A stretch of DNA of 64,000 nucleotides, taken from NCBI RefSeq assembly GCF_018224885.1, contig NZ_JAGTXB010000027.1:60528-124527 (forward strand). Direction: 5' to 3'. The DNA comes from Chitinophaga hostae. GTDB taxonomy: Bacteria > Bacteroidota > Bacteroidia > Chitinophagales > Chitinophagaceae. Positions 42,705 through 52,100 of this stretch are shown here, one piece after another; within the stretch, counting starts at the first letter, position 1, and each line of letters begins with the position of its first letter. Position numbers and translations under genes: made by a program. The notes under the pieces are model-generated. The model ran no database searches and was not told where the DNA came from. It saw nothing but the letters and a program-made list of their open reading frames with translations.

Positions 42705-45407
42705 ATGCAGGATATTTCAGTTGATAAGCTTCCCCCGGAGATAATTTCCACAGACAATGCGGCAAAGAAGTTCTATGATTTCAGGCATCTGCTGAATGAG
42801 TTTGGACTGGCATTTACGGAAAAGGACTTCTATTTGCAGGTAGGAGAAATAAAACAGGTAGAAGGATGGATCATTCATTTATCTGTTATCCGCCTCCAGA
42901 TGTTAGATTTGTTCAACAGGCTTATACCCGAACTGGCTGCCGGTGACATACCTTTTAAAATTATAAGAGATAGCGAAACGGCAAGATATATACTGGATGC
43001 CACATTGGGCTATGAGAAACTGGGTAAGATAATGGCCGTTTACCCAAAAGAAGGGACAGATATTGTGGCTTTGGCGCAACGTTTAATTACCCTGACCGCG
43101 CAGTTTAAAGGACCAATTATTCCTACTGACAGACGTTTGGGCGGAATTGTGTATACGCGTTTTGGCGGATATAACCCGGTTATCGGGGCCGACGATCCGG
43201 CTAAGATCCCTTATATACATAATGGCCGCGGAGAACTGGTACCGGATACCTACAGCATACCATTCCAGCCCGCAGCCGATAGCATATGGCCATTTGAGAG
43301 CATCGCGCCGGTGTTACCGCCGGCGTCCAGAAAGCTCTGGAAGGACAAGTACAAGCCACTTCTTATCCTGAAAGATGATACAAAAGGGCGTGTATTGAAA
43401 GGCATCTACATGAAAGGATTCCTGAACATTAAGCATTGCATTATAAAAGAAGGGAAAAGTAATATGTGGGTCGACGAGTTTGGACGGGATATCCAGGATC
43501 GTTTGAAGTGGCAGTATGAGCTATGTAATGACCTTTCCAATGATATTCCGTTGCCTAAAATATTCGACTTATTTGAGGAAGAGGAGAATCTTTATCTCGC
43601 TATGGAATTTATCAGCGGAGAGTCGTTGGAAGATGTGGTGACATCATGCTGCAATGGTGACAGCTGGTTTACGTTGCCCAGGGAGAAACGGCTTGGTCTC
43701 ATTAATTACCTTTCGAAAATAGTGGCCATTATCCGGAAATTTCATGGACGGGGATATGTACACAGGGATATTACACCGGCTAATTTTCTTATTGATAAGA
43801 AAGACAGGATTTTCCTGATTGATATGGAGCTTTCCTATTCGGTTTTTCGGCAACAGCCTGACCCTCCGTTTAAACTGGGAACCTATGGTTATCTTTCTCC
43901 GGAACAGCGTACCCATAAAGTGCCGGCGTTTGCCGAAGATCTATATGCAATAGGAGGGCTGATGATATTTGCTTTTACAGGGTTGCCTCCATTGAAGTTC
44001 AATGTACGGGAATTTGAACCGCTCCTGGAAAGCCTGTTGTTCTACACCCGCAGCAGATTTATAAGCGAACATATAGTACGATGCCTGAGCAGGGATCCTG
44101 CTGAAAGACCTTCCCTGGAGGAAACCAGCGAGATATTGGCTAAATATGCGCAGGAAGTTAAAATGGAAACATTGCCGGATAGTAAGTTATTCGGTAACAA
44201 CGCCGATGCAGTAACGGAGGATCGGGTAAAATACCTGGTTGATAAAGGATTGAATGGATTATTGGGAGACTCGTTAATAACGGAAGATCTTTTATGGGAT
44301 TCCCGGGTGGTATTGAATAATAGTTTATCGCAAACCGCCAATCTTGAACGAAACTATCTTTCCGGCCTGTACAATGGCATGGCAGGTATTTTATATTGCA
44401 TTTCAAAGGCCGGCCTACTCGGATATGATGTATCCGACCTGATACCCGCCTATCAAAGCTGCTGGGAGTATATTAAACGTAAAAACTATGGAGAGCATTT
44501 AACATTACCGGGGGGCTTGTATGGAGGAGGTGCGGGTGTTGCACTTTCGATAGCGCAGGGATTGGAAGCTGGTTTGATTGTGTCTGACAAAGAGTGGACC
44601 GATTGCCTGGAACGTTCTTTCACCAATACGGGCGATGGCCTTAGTTTCTCTCACGGGATTGCTGGAGAGGGGGTGGCCTTACTTCAATGCGCTAAATGGT
44701 TACATTCTGAGTTCACGCGCTTGCAGTTGACACAACACATTGATACTATATTGAAGGCGCAGTTGCCGGATGGAACCTGGCATCTGGAGGATGCCGGAAA
44801 TACAGGGAAGCAAATGATTGATATTGCAAACGGGTTTCCCGGTATTGTTTATTTTCTGCTGGACTATGTTAATGTTTACCCGGAAGAGCGTGTTATAACC
44901 GCTGTCAGAAAGGCGTTGAACCGGCTGATCACAATGGCAATAAGCAAAAATAATATGCTTTGCTGGAAAACAGCGCAACCGCCCGGTGTACGTTTGTTTA
45001 GCCGTGATTTAGGTCAGCCTGGAATTATATGGTTGTTCATTAAAGCATTCCGGTATTTCAAGGCTCCTGAGTATAAAGCAGCAGCAGAGAAAGCCCTGCG
45101 GTTTTTACCTGCTTGTCCTACGATTACCGACTTCTCCCAATCTACCGGATTGGCAGGATTAGGAGAAATTTACCTGGAGGCATATGAGGTGCTGGGAAAC
45201 CCCGAGTGGAAGCGGAGAGCAGGATGGATTACCAATACCTATGCGCATCTTTTTCAAATGACTACAGGTGGAAATAATTATTGGGTGATGGCGTATCATC
45301 CCGACCCGGTGGCCGATTTTATGCTGGGGAATTGCGGGGTTATTCATTACCTGATGAAACATCAGCATAAAGAACGTATAAACTGTTTTAATCTCTTACA
45401 CAAGTAA
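42705..45407 (+). CDS. LanKC-like (class III) lanthionine synthetase: lyase-like, kinase and LanC-like domains
   Basis: A 900-residue three-domain protein. Residues ~1-200 match the N-terminal lyase-like region of class III/IV synthetases (PTDRRLGGIVYTRFGGYNP, ~140-158). Residues ~205-480 form a Ser/Thr kinase: Lys ~248, HRDITPANFL (353-362), Asp ~373 in LIDMELSY where DFG is expected, and GYLSPE. Residues ~540-885 show LanC repeats: GLYNGMAG, GGLYGGGAG, SFSHGIAGEG, NGFPG, LGQPG, STGLAGLG. The LanC zinc ligands (Cys of CYG; Cys-His of CHG) are replaced (SRDLGQPG; SQSTGLAG), as in LanKC. By the known scheme such enzymes phosphorylate Ser/Thr in a precursor, eliminate phosphate and add Cys thiols. 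The only nearby candidate precursor is at 45605. Confidence 0.85.
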   Translation: MQDISVDKLPPEIISTDNAAKKFYDFRHLLNEFGLAFTEKDFYLQVGEIKQVEGWIIHLSVIRLQMLDLFNRLIPELAAGDIPFKIIRDSETARYILDATLGYEKLGKIMAVYPKEGTDIVALAQRLITLTAQFKGPIIPTDRRLGGIVYTRFGGYNPVIGADDPAKIPYIHNGRGELVPDTYSIPFQPAADSIWPFESIAPVLPPASRKLWKDKYKPLLILKDDTKGRVLKGIYMKGFLNIKHCIIKEGKSNMWVDEFGRDIQDRLKWQYELCNDLSNDIPLPKIFDLFEEEENLYLAMEFISGESLEDVVTSCCNGDSWFTLPREKRLGLINYLSKIVAIIRKFHGRGYVHRDITPANFLIDKKDRIFLIDMELSYSVFRQQPDPPFKLGTYGYLSPEQRTHKVPAFAEDLYAIGGLMIFAFTGLPPLKFNVREFEPLLESLLFYTRSRFISEHIVRCLSRDPAERPSLEETSEILAKYAQEVKMETLPDSKLFGNNADAVTEDRVKYLVDKGLNGLLGDSLITEDLLWDSRVVLNNSLSQTANLERNYLSGLYNGMAGILYCISKAGLLGYDVSDLIPAYQSCWEYIKRKNYGEHLTLPGGLYGGGAGVALSIAQGLEAGLIVSDKEWTDCLERSFTNTGDGLSFSHGIAGEGVALLQCAKWLHSEFTRLQLTQHIDTILKAQLPDGTWHLEDAGNTGKQMIDIANGFPGIVYFLLDYVNVYPEERVITAVRKALNRLITMAISKNNMLCWKTAQPPGVRLFSRDLGQPGIIWLFIKAFRYFKAPEYKAAAEKALRFLPACPTITDFSQSTGLAGLGEIYLEAYEVLGNPEWKRRAGWITNTYAHLFQMTTGGNNYWVMAYHPDPVADFMLGNCGVIHYLMKHQHKERINCFNLLHK

Positions 45408-45477
45408 CACAGATTTTACCAACATACAAATTTGACGGACGTTTGAATAAGGCGTTCAGGAGCTATTGTGCGCAATA

Positions 45478-45506
45478 ATATCCGGGTTAACTGCAGTATA
45501 TCCGGG
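45478..45506 (+). promoter_or_regulatory. 20-bp-spaced direct repeats upstream of the Cys peptide
   Basis: ATATCCGGG occurs at 45478-45486 and 45498-45506, exactly 20 bp apart; the flanks also match (TTAAC and ATCAAC). They lie about 100 bp before the Cys-peptide ATG in a 197-bp gap, where a promoter for a separate, possibly high-level transcript of the peptide is expected. Binding of a regulator is inferred. Confidence 0.45.
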
Positions 45507-45572
45507 ATCAACAGGAGGAACCGAAAACCTGTAAAAGAGTAGGTACTATTTTTTAATAACTTAAAGTTTTTT

Positions 45573-45596
45573 TTGCTTTTTGAATTTAAAAAGCAA
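45573..45596 (+). other. Hairpin in the Cys-peptide leader
   Basis: Perfect 9-bp arms TTGCTTTTT (45573-45581) and AAAAAGCAA (45588-45596) with a six-base loop end 8 bp before the ATG at 45605. It could hide or expose the A-rich translation start, or be a degenerate terminator. The structure is seen, the role unknown. Confidence 0.4.
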
Positions 45597-45604
45597 GCAT
45601 ACAT

Positions 45605-45856
45605 ATGAGAAATACCAGAATTTTATTGGGAGCTACTACTTTAATCCTGGCGGTTGCAGGCGCGATTTCTACTATGGCAAGCAGCCGTGTAAAAAATGCT
45701 AAAATACTCACCACTGTTGGCGCCAGCAAAATTTGTGTACTGTTTACATCTCCCTGCCCTGTAGGACAAACAGTAAAATGTACAACTGCCGGAGGAAAAA
45801 CTGTTTGGACAATTGCGTCTAATTGCGTTCGTCCTTTCCTGAGACCAGCTCATTGA
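45605..45856 (+). CDS. Small exported-looking four-Cys peptide; candidate modified-peptide precursor
   Basis: 83 residues. The N-terminus is a signal-like helix (RILLGATTLILAVAGAIST) followed by MASSR; the mature part is Ser/Thr-rich with four Cys (44, 51, 59, 74). Three have Ser or Thr three residues before them: SKIC, TSPC, TVKC. The fourth has Ser two before (SNC). This is the (S/T)xxC spacing of many lanthionine rings. It follows the LanKC-like gene by 197 bp and ends at a strong terminator. It also resembles the small Bacteroidota DUF6520-type Cys proteins found near MauE and TlpA genes, so a simple disulfide-bonded exported protein is the main alternative. Confidence 0.7.
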   Translation: MRNTRILLGATTLILAVAGAISTMASSRVKNAKILTTVGASKICVLFTSPCPVGQTVKCTTAGGKTVWTIASNCVRPFLRPAH

Positions 45857-45899
45857 TCCATCTGAAGTAATTCAGTCTGATCGGAGACCTTTCAATTAT

Positions 45900-45931
45900 G
45901 GCGGCTGGCGCAAAGACCAGCCGCCTTTTTT
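45900..45931 (+). terminator. Intrinsic terminator of the Cys-peptide gene
   Basis: Perfect 9-bp GC-rich arms GGCGGCTGG (45900-45908) and CCAGCCGCC (45917-45925) followed by six T. It separates the plus-strand LanKC-like set from the convergent minus-strand TlpA operon. Confidence 0.9.
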
Positions 45932-45956
45932 AACTGACTTTCAACCTGGCCGGTGG

Positions 45957-47246
45957 TCAGTTTTCTATTCCGGGGTAAACGGGATCTCTGATAACCAACA
46001 CCTTTATTTTTTTTGTGCCTTCCAATAGATGGAGCCCATGTGCTGCCAATCCTTTTTGAATTTCCTCCAGGTTCATGGGCAGATAGTGGATCAGTATATC
46101 GATATTGGTATTAATTCCTGTTTCATCGATTACAGGTACCGGAAGTGTTGAAAAGCAACGGAAAATTTTTCTGACCGGAAAATTTCTGACCAGTAAACTG
46201 GTATCTGTGGCTTTGTATACAGGCTTTTCTCCCTTTGTCTTTAGTTTCCGTTTTGCTTCATCGGTAGCTACCAGCTTCCAGTAAGGCATGGTTCTTTCTT
46301 CCATGGCAACATCATAACCGAAATAGTTTTTCAGGTCATTTTGCATCGCACGCATTACATCGGCGGGAGTGTTTTTGTAATAAGGAAGCGTTAATCGGTA
46401 GCAATAGAGGTCGTCAGGTTCTGAAGCCATAAATTTCTTTTTATCGGCGATCTCCAGTATGGGTGTATCGCATACATAGCCATAGGCGCTGTCGCGGTAA
46501 TCAATCGGGTGGCGGCCAAGATATGCCAGTACATACAGGTTGCTGATATTGTCGGCGATGGACTGGAATTTTCCGTTTTCAAGGATAATACTGAGATTCC
46601 GGCTTCCCTTAATCAGCGGATTCCATTTATTCAGCGCGGATTTAAAGATCAGGGTACTATCATCGCTAACTGCATCTTTATCCAGGTCGTATTGCAGCGG
46701 GCGGGATTCATGTTCTCTATATGCCTTTGTCAGCAATGGTTGTTTGCCGGATAAAAGTGTTGTTATATTATCGGCAGTTAAGCCTATGGTGAAATCATAT
46801 ACCTGTCCTTTAGGGTCAATGATGATCACATAAGGACACGTGCTGATGTCCAATCTCTTAAATAACGAAGAATCAAATGTATGGGCTATTTCCAGGTTCA
46901 GTGTTTTTTTAAACCGGTCATATTTTTTCCTGATTTCGTTTTCCGGATCTTCTTTGCCCACCAGGAAATACTGTACCTGTCCATTAAATTTCTTCTGTAG
47001 TGCATTGATGTGCGGAAAGCTGCTGATGCAGGCGCCGCAATTTTTACTCCAGAAGTCAAGAAATACCCATTTCCCCCGATAATCTTTTAAACTGACTTTT
47101 TCCGCGGAAAAATCCCGGATCCCATCTAATACAACGTCGGGAAAGTAGTCACCTGGCCCGAGGTCTGCCAGATCAGCCGCCTTGTCCTGCGGGAAGGCGT
47201 GCAGGCTTGAAAGGATGGTCAGCACGAACAATACTGTTTTTTTCAT
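45957..47246 (-). CDS. TlpA-type thioredoxin with C-terminal DUF3738-like domain
   Basis: A 429-residue exported redox protein. Signal peptide MKKTVLFVLTILSSLHAFPQ. The TlpA/AhpC-TSA-like domain (~25-170) has the pair CGAC in FWSKNCGACISSFP and the cis-Pro region STCPYVIIIDPKG. The C-terminal ~230 residues carry the DUF3738-like end (VPVIDETGINTNIDI, then LEEIQKGLAAHGLHLLEG). It probably reduces or forms disulfides on exported substrates. It is the last gene of the operon SusC-SusD-DsbD-alpha-TlpA and faces the Cys-peptide gene. Confidence 0.85.
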   Translation of the reverse strand: MKKTVLFVLTILSSLHAFPQDKAADLADLGPGDYFPDVVLDGIRDFSAEKVSLKDYRGKWVFLDFWSKNCGACISSFPHINALQKKFNGQVQYFLVGKEDPENEIRKKYDRFKKTLNLEIAHTFDSSLFKRLDISTCPYVIIIDPKGQVYDFTIGLTADNITTLLSGKQPLLTKAYREHESRPLQYDLDKDAVSDDSTLIFKSALNKWNPLIKGSRNLSIILENGKFQSIADNISNLYVLAYLGRHPIDYRDSAYGYVCDTPILEIADKKKFMASEPDDLYCYRLTLPYYKNTPADVMRAMQNDLKNYFGYDVAMEERTMPYWKLVATDEAKRKLKTKGEKPVYKATDTSLLVRNFPVRKIFRCFSTLPVPVIDETGINTNIDILIHYLPMNLEEIQKGLAAHGLHLLEGTKKIKVLVIRDPVYPGIEN

Positions 47247-47264
47247 CTTAAAAAAAATAGTAAA

Positions 47265-47717
47265 TTATTTTAAGGGTATGGAAAATTGTTGTGTACGTGT
47301 AGGCATGCATTGTTCATCAGTACAGGCCATGTAGGAGATACTGCCATTTATTTTTGTGGCAGCTTCATCTTTAATCTGTACCACCTGAACAAAGTCCACG
47401 GCAGATTTATATCGATAGGATTTAATACCTACTTCTTTATTTTCGTAAAGCTCCCTTTGGCCTATTTCCTTTACTTTCCCATGAAACGCCACGGCGGGAT
47501 TTTCGCTGAATTTCACGAGAGGGGGTGTTGCAATGGCTTCGGGAGGCTGTACCTGTGAGTACAGATGCCATCCGCTTTCTATAATAGCGGTGATATGTAT
47601 TTTAAAAACATTTCCGGACATTTTCTGGCTGCTGTACTGCCAATGTATTTGTCCATTTGCATTTGACGCTGCAAGACAACCGATAACGATGCTGATGGTT
47701 AATAGTTTGAATTTCAT
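47265..47717 (-). CDS. DsbD N-terminal (alpha) domain-like exported protein
   Basis: A 150-residue exported protein with signal peptide MKFKLLTISIVIGCLAASNA. The immunoglobulin-like DsbD-alpha fold is suggested by ESGWHLYSQVQPPEAIATPP and its redox Cys pair in YMACTDEQCMPTR. In full-length DsbD this domain passes electrons to periplasmic thiol proteins; here it is free-standing, probably partnering the TlpA protein encoded 18 bp downstream. Confidence 0.85.
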   Translation of the reverse strand: MKFKLLTISIVIGCLAASNANGQIHWQYSSQKMSGNVFKIHITAIIESGWHLYSQVQPPEAIATPPLVKFSENPAVAFHGKVKEIGQRELYENKEVGIKSYRYKSAVDFVQVVQIKDEAATKINGSISYMACTDEQCMPTRTQQFSIPLK

Positions 47718-47728
47718 GACATATTGAT

Positions 47729-49162
47729 TTAGTATCCCGGGTTTTGTTTAAGATGCTGACTCATTTGTATATCTGAATGTGGTATTGGATAGAGTTGCTG
47801 ATAACTTTGCCAGGGGCCTCCGCCTTTTTCCGGTGTAATAGTCAGCATGACCTTATCTACCAGGTTGTGCGACTTTAAATCCAGCCAGCGATGCCCTTCG
47901 GTAAACAGCTCCGCTTGCCGTTCGTGCATAATTGCTTTTATGAGCGCTTCTTTTGTGGCCGCTTTTGTTGGTGTCAAACCTGCCCTGGCGCGAAGTGCAT
48001 CGATGTCGTCCGCGCCCGGTTTCAGTTTGTTTTGCTGTATGCGGGCTTCTGCCCGGATCAGCAGTTGCTCTGCCAGTCTCAGTACCATACTGTATTCTTT
48101 TTGTTCATCCTGCCCGTCTTTTATTTTGTATTTAAAAGGATAGTAATAGGTGGAACCTGGTGTTACCACGCTGTCGACCCAGGAATCTTTTCTTTTGTCG
48201 CCCTGTTCAAAAGCATCGAGAACCTGGGGACTTAATGCAACACCGCTGGTAGGATCGGGGATGTCTGTCAGTATAAATCTGCTGCCCTCATCGGTGTGAA
48301 AATTATCCGGAGGAGGCATTAGCTGCCAGATAGTTTCGGTACTGTTTTTAAGAAAAACCTCGTTGAGATCCTGCGGAAGATTAAACAGTTCCGTATTGTT
48401 GATGATTTTGCTGCTCTGCAGTTCAGCATTGAGATAGTCTTTGTTAAAGAGGTATGCCCGGGCCAGCAATGCAGTAGCTGCCCACTTGGTTGGCCTTACC
48501 CTTTCATCGGAGGGCGCATTTTTACTATCAATGTAATGATCTGCCAGTAATGCCTGTGCTGCAGTCAGGTCATCAATGATTTGCTGGTAAACATCTTTCT
48601 GCGGAGACCCGGGAAGAGTGGGAATAACACGATAGTCGGTTGTTTTGATAATGGGAATATCTCCATAGAGTGTTGTCAGATAGAAAAACCAGAATGCCCT
48701 GATGAATGTTGCTTCCCCTGAAAGTTGGTTTTTTACTGCTGTGGTCACCGCGCTTGAATGCTGCAATCCTTCCAGCACAGCGTTAGCCTGGTATATATAG
48801 TTATAAGCATTGGTCCACAGCTGAATGTCGGTACCCGTACTTTCTGTCAGTGCATTCTTATAGAGATTATCATATTTATCGGCTCCGTAGTTGGTAAATT
48901 CATCTGAGGAAAGACCGGTATACTGGATAATGGTGGTCATAGACTGCATCTGGGCGTAGATGGAGGTCACTGCTGAGGTAGCAACATTGTTATCACTGAA
49001 TACCTCCGATACGGCCAGTTCGGTTTTAGGCGGAGCTACTTCTATAAATTTTTTGCATCCGGGAAAAGCCATCATCAAAAGAAGCAGCGCGAATGCTGAC
49101 AGGTATCGTGCAGGCATATTTTCTGAGTAAACTGGTTTGTCTGGTCGTATATTTTTCCGCAT
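47729..49162 (-). CDS. SusD/RagB family lipoprotein
   Basis: A 477-residue surface lipoprotein. The lipobox is FPGC (MPARYLSAFALLLLMMAFPG precedes it; ATG 49117 is an alternative start). The SusD fold is seen in AEATFIRAFWFFYLTTLYGD-like and IMHERQAELFTEGHRWLDLK motifs and the ending LYPIPHSDIQMS. It pairs with SusC 17 bp upstream. Its genes also lie beside redox proteins, so the ligand may be a peptide or chelate rather than a glycan. Confidence 0.93.
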   Translation of the reverse strand: MRKNIRPDKPVYSENMPARYLSAFALLLLMMAFPGCKKFIEVAPPKTELAVSEVFSDNNVATSAVTSIYAQMQSMTTIIQYTGLSSDEFTNYGADKYDNLYKNALTESTGTDIQLWTNAYNYIYQANAVLEGLQHSSAVTTAVKNQLSGEATFIRAFWFFYLTTLYGDIPIIKTTDYRVIPTLPGSPQKDVYQQIIDDLTAAQALLADHYIDSKNAPSDERVRPTKWAATALLARAYLFNKDYLNAELQSSKIINNTELFNLPQDLNEVFLKNSTETIWQLMPPPDNFHTDEGSRFILTDIPDPTSGVALSPQVLDAFEQGDKRKDSWVDSVVTPGSTYYYPFKYKIKDGQDEQKEYSMVLRLAEQLLIRAEARIQQNKLKPGADDIDALRARAGLTPTKAATKEALIKAIMHERQAELFTEGHRWLDLKSHNLVDKVMLTITPEKGGGPWQSYQQLYPIPHSDIQMSQHLKQNPGY

Positions 49163-49179
49163 AATGAGTAGTATTTTTA

Positions 49180-52100
49180 TTAAAGGCCAAGTTGTATTCC
49201 GCCAACAATCATCCTGATTGGAGGTAACACCAGTCCGTTTTTTGTTTCAGGGTCTAATCCCTTATAGTTGGTAATGGTGAACAGGTTTTGTCCCTGCGCA
49301 TAAATTCTTGCGTTTTGCAGGTGTACTTTTTTCAGCCATTGGCTGGGTAAGGAATAGGAGAGTACTATATTTTTTAACCGGATAAAAGAAGCATCAGTAA
49401 TACTGATATCGCTGTTGTTACGCCAACCCGCTGCTGCGTTGGTTTTTGAGTTGCCGGTAGAGAATCGCTGGATATCTGTGATGTCGCCTTTTTGCTGCCA
49501 CCTGTTCATCGCTTCTATCGGTGCGTTCCTGTTATTGCCACCCATTACTTTACCAATGCGGGATAGAAAGTCAGCCCCGGTCTGGTTCACAAATTGTACA
49601 AATACATTTAGTTCGAATCCTTTTAAGTTAAAAGTATTCTGGAGGCCACCATAATACTTTTGCGTTATTTCCCTGGAAATGATATAGTCATTCATGGTAC
49701 CGTCGTTATTGGCGTCTAATACTGTATACAGACCAGTTTCCGGGTTAACGCCGGTATATTTAAAATAGGGATTGATATAAATAGATTCGCCGATCTTGTA
49801 TTTGGAGCCGTACGACGATGAGTCAATATCGGGGTATTTAATAAGCTTATTGTGCGGGATGCTGATATTGGCGCTGGTACTCCAGTTGAACTTTTCTGTT
49901 TTAATATTGACCGTCGTTAATTCGAGTTCTATACCTGTATTTTGGACGATGGCCGGCCTGTTATATTGTACAGAAAGAAACCCGGTGGTGGTAGGAAGCG
50001 GATATGCTACGAGTTGATTGCCGCTCCTGTTACGGTAGTAATCGGCATTGAACAATATCCTGTTGTTTAGGAAGCCGGTTTCGAGACCAAATTCCAGTTT
50101 GTTAACCCGTTCCCATCCGTAGTCAGGATTAAACAACCGGGTGGGGCTGATAGAAGGAAGGCCCTGGTACGGGAAAACATAGCTGCTATAGGTGCTGAGA
50201 TATTGGTAGTCGGGTATCTGATCATTACCGGTGGTACCGTAACTGGCTCTAATTTTCCCAAAGCTCAGGAGGTTGAAATGATCTTTTATCCAGTTTTCTT
50301 CCGAGAATATCCAGCCAATACCCATGGCGCCAAAGTTTCCAAACTGTTTACCCGGACCAAACCTGCTGCTGCCATCTCTTCTGGCGGTGAGATTGACCAG
50401 GTATTTCTCTTTCCAGTTGTAGTTGATACGTCCGAAAAGGGCATTGTACTTGTATTGCGTATACCGGTCTTCCAGTAACAGTAATGACTTTGCAGCCATG
50501 ATATTTGTAATCAGCGCGTCGCTGGTGAAGTCGGATGCCTGGTAGGCGCTGCTGGTCTGGGTATTTTGCTGGAAGGTTGCGCCTAACAGGATATCCAGTT
50601 TACCATTCCCCATTTTTTTTATGTAGTTGATCTGCGGTTCGGCCAGCCAGCTTTTCAGGTTGCTGTTCCCATAGGTGTTTGATCTTAAAAAGGTATAATC
50701 GATGTACATGGGGGCGTTCATAGACAATGGCTGTATGGCCGCCTGGTTGGTAGCGTAGTAGTTGTAGCCGAAGCTGGCTTTGGCAAAGAGGCCGGGCAGC
50801 AGTTCGTATGACAGCGTGAGGTTGCTGATCAGGTTATCTGACGTTGCCACGGAATTTGCTTTCGTAGGCCCCAGGGGGTTAACGAAAGTATTATTTTCCC
50901 AGTTCAGCTGCCCAAGTGAGTCGTAAACAGCCGGAGCGTCAGGCGCCAGCAGGATATTACCGGTGAAATCATATACCGGCATTTTATTTTTGTCGTTCAC
51001 ATAATTGGCTGAAAAGCTGGTGCGAAATTTTTCGTCTGCGGAGGAGTGTGCAAAACTAAACAGGAGGGAAGCTTTGCGATCGGAATAGTCTCCCGGGAAT
51101 ACGGTTGTCTGGTTACTATATCCTCCGCGGATAGAAAACTGGGTATTGGCATTTCCTCCAGCCACCACCGCCTGTATGTTTGTTAACCGGGCGGTTCCGC
51201 CTATCAGCACCTTTTGCCAGTCGGTATAACGGGTAGTATCCCATTTTCCGTTGATGTCATAATCATTTTTGCCTGGGTTCCTGTTATCATTTTTGAAGGC
51301 TTCATGACGCATTTCGAGATACTGGGGGGTATTGAGGAGCGATACCATATTGGTTACCTTTCCGCCGCCGGTGGAGATGTTCAGATCGAAAGTTGTTTTG
51401 CCTGCGCGTCCTTTTTTGGTGGTGATCAGAATTACACCGTTAGCGCCCCGGGAGCCGTAGATGGCCGTTGCATCTGCATCTTTCAATACGTCGATCCGTT
51501 CAATGTCGCCGGGGTTCAGACCATTAAAGGGACTTGTGCCGCCGCCGTTTACCAGGTTGCCGGTAGCATTTGTAGGACCGAGTGCTTCCGGTGTCATGGA
51601 GGTAGCAGGAAAGGGTACGCCGTCAATTATGTATAATGGATTGTTGCCGTTAGCCATGCTGTTTTTACCCCGCAGCAGTACCTGGATGTTGGCGCCCGGA
51701 ATACCTGATACCTGGTTAATATATAACCCGGGAACCCTGCCTTCCAACGCCATCATGGGATCTGTTACCGGTTGCATCGCAATAACATTTGCCTGTACTG
51801 AGCTTACGGCGCCCGTGTTGAAGCGTTTGGTGGTCGTACCATAACCGATCACTACTGTTTCATCCAGTGTGCCGATTTTTCTTTTTAATGTAACAGATAG
51901 ACTCCGCCTGTCGCCGGGTACAATTTCACGTGATTCAAAACTGGTATAGGTAAACCGGAGTGCGGCGTTGTGCGGAATATTGGCGAGCACAAATCTTCCG
52001 CCGGCATCCGCGCTGGTACCCACCGCAGTGCCTTTGATCATAATGGTGGCTCCCGGAAGCGGGTTGCCTTCTTCATCGGTAATTTTCCCGCTTATCAGGG

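Noticed and set aside
42705..45407. Calling the synthetase class IV LanL or a plain Ser/Thr kinase
   Set aside because: The LanC-like domain lacks the zinc ligands required of LanL, and the N-terminal lyase-like and C-terminal GxxG repeats exclude a simple kinase.
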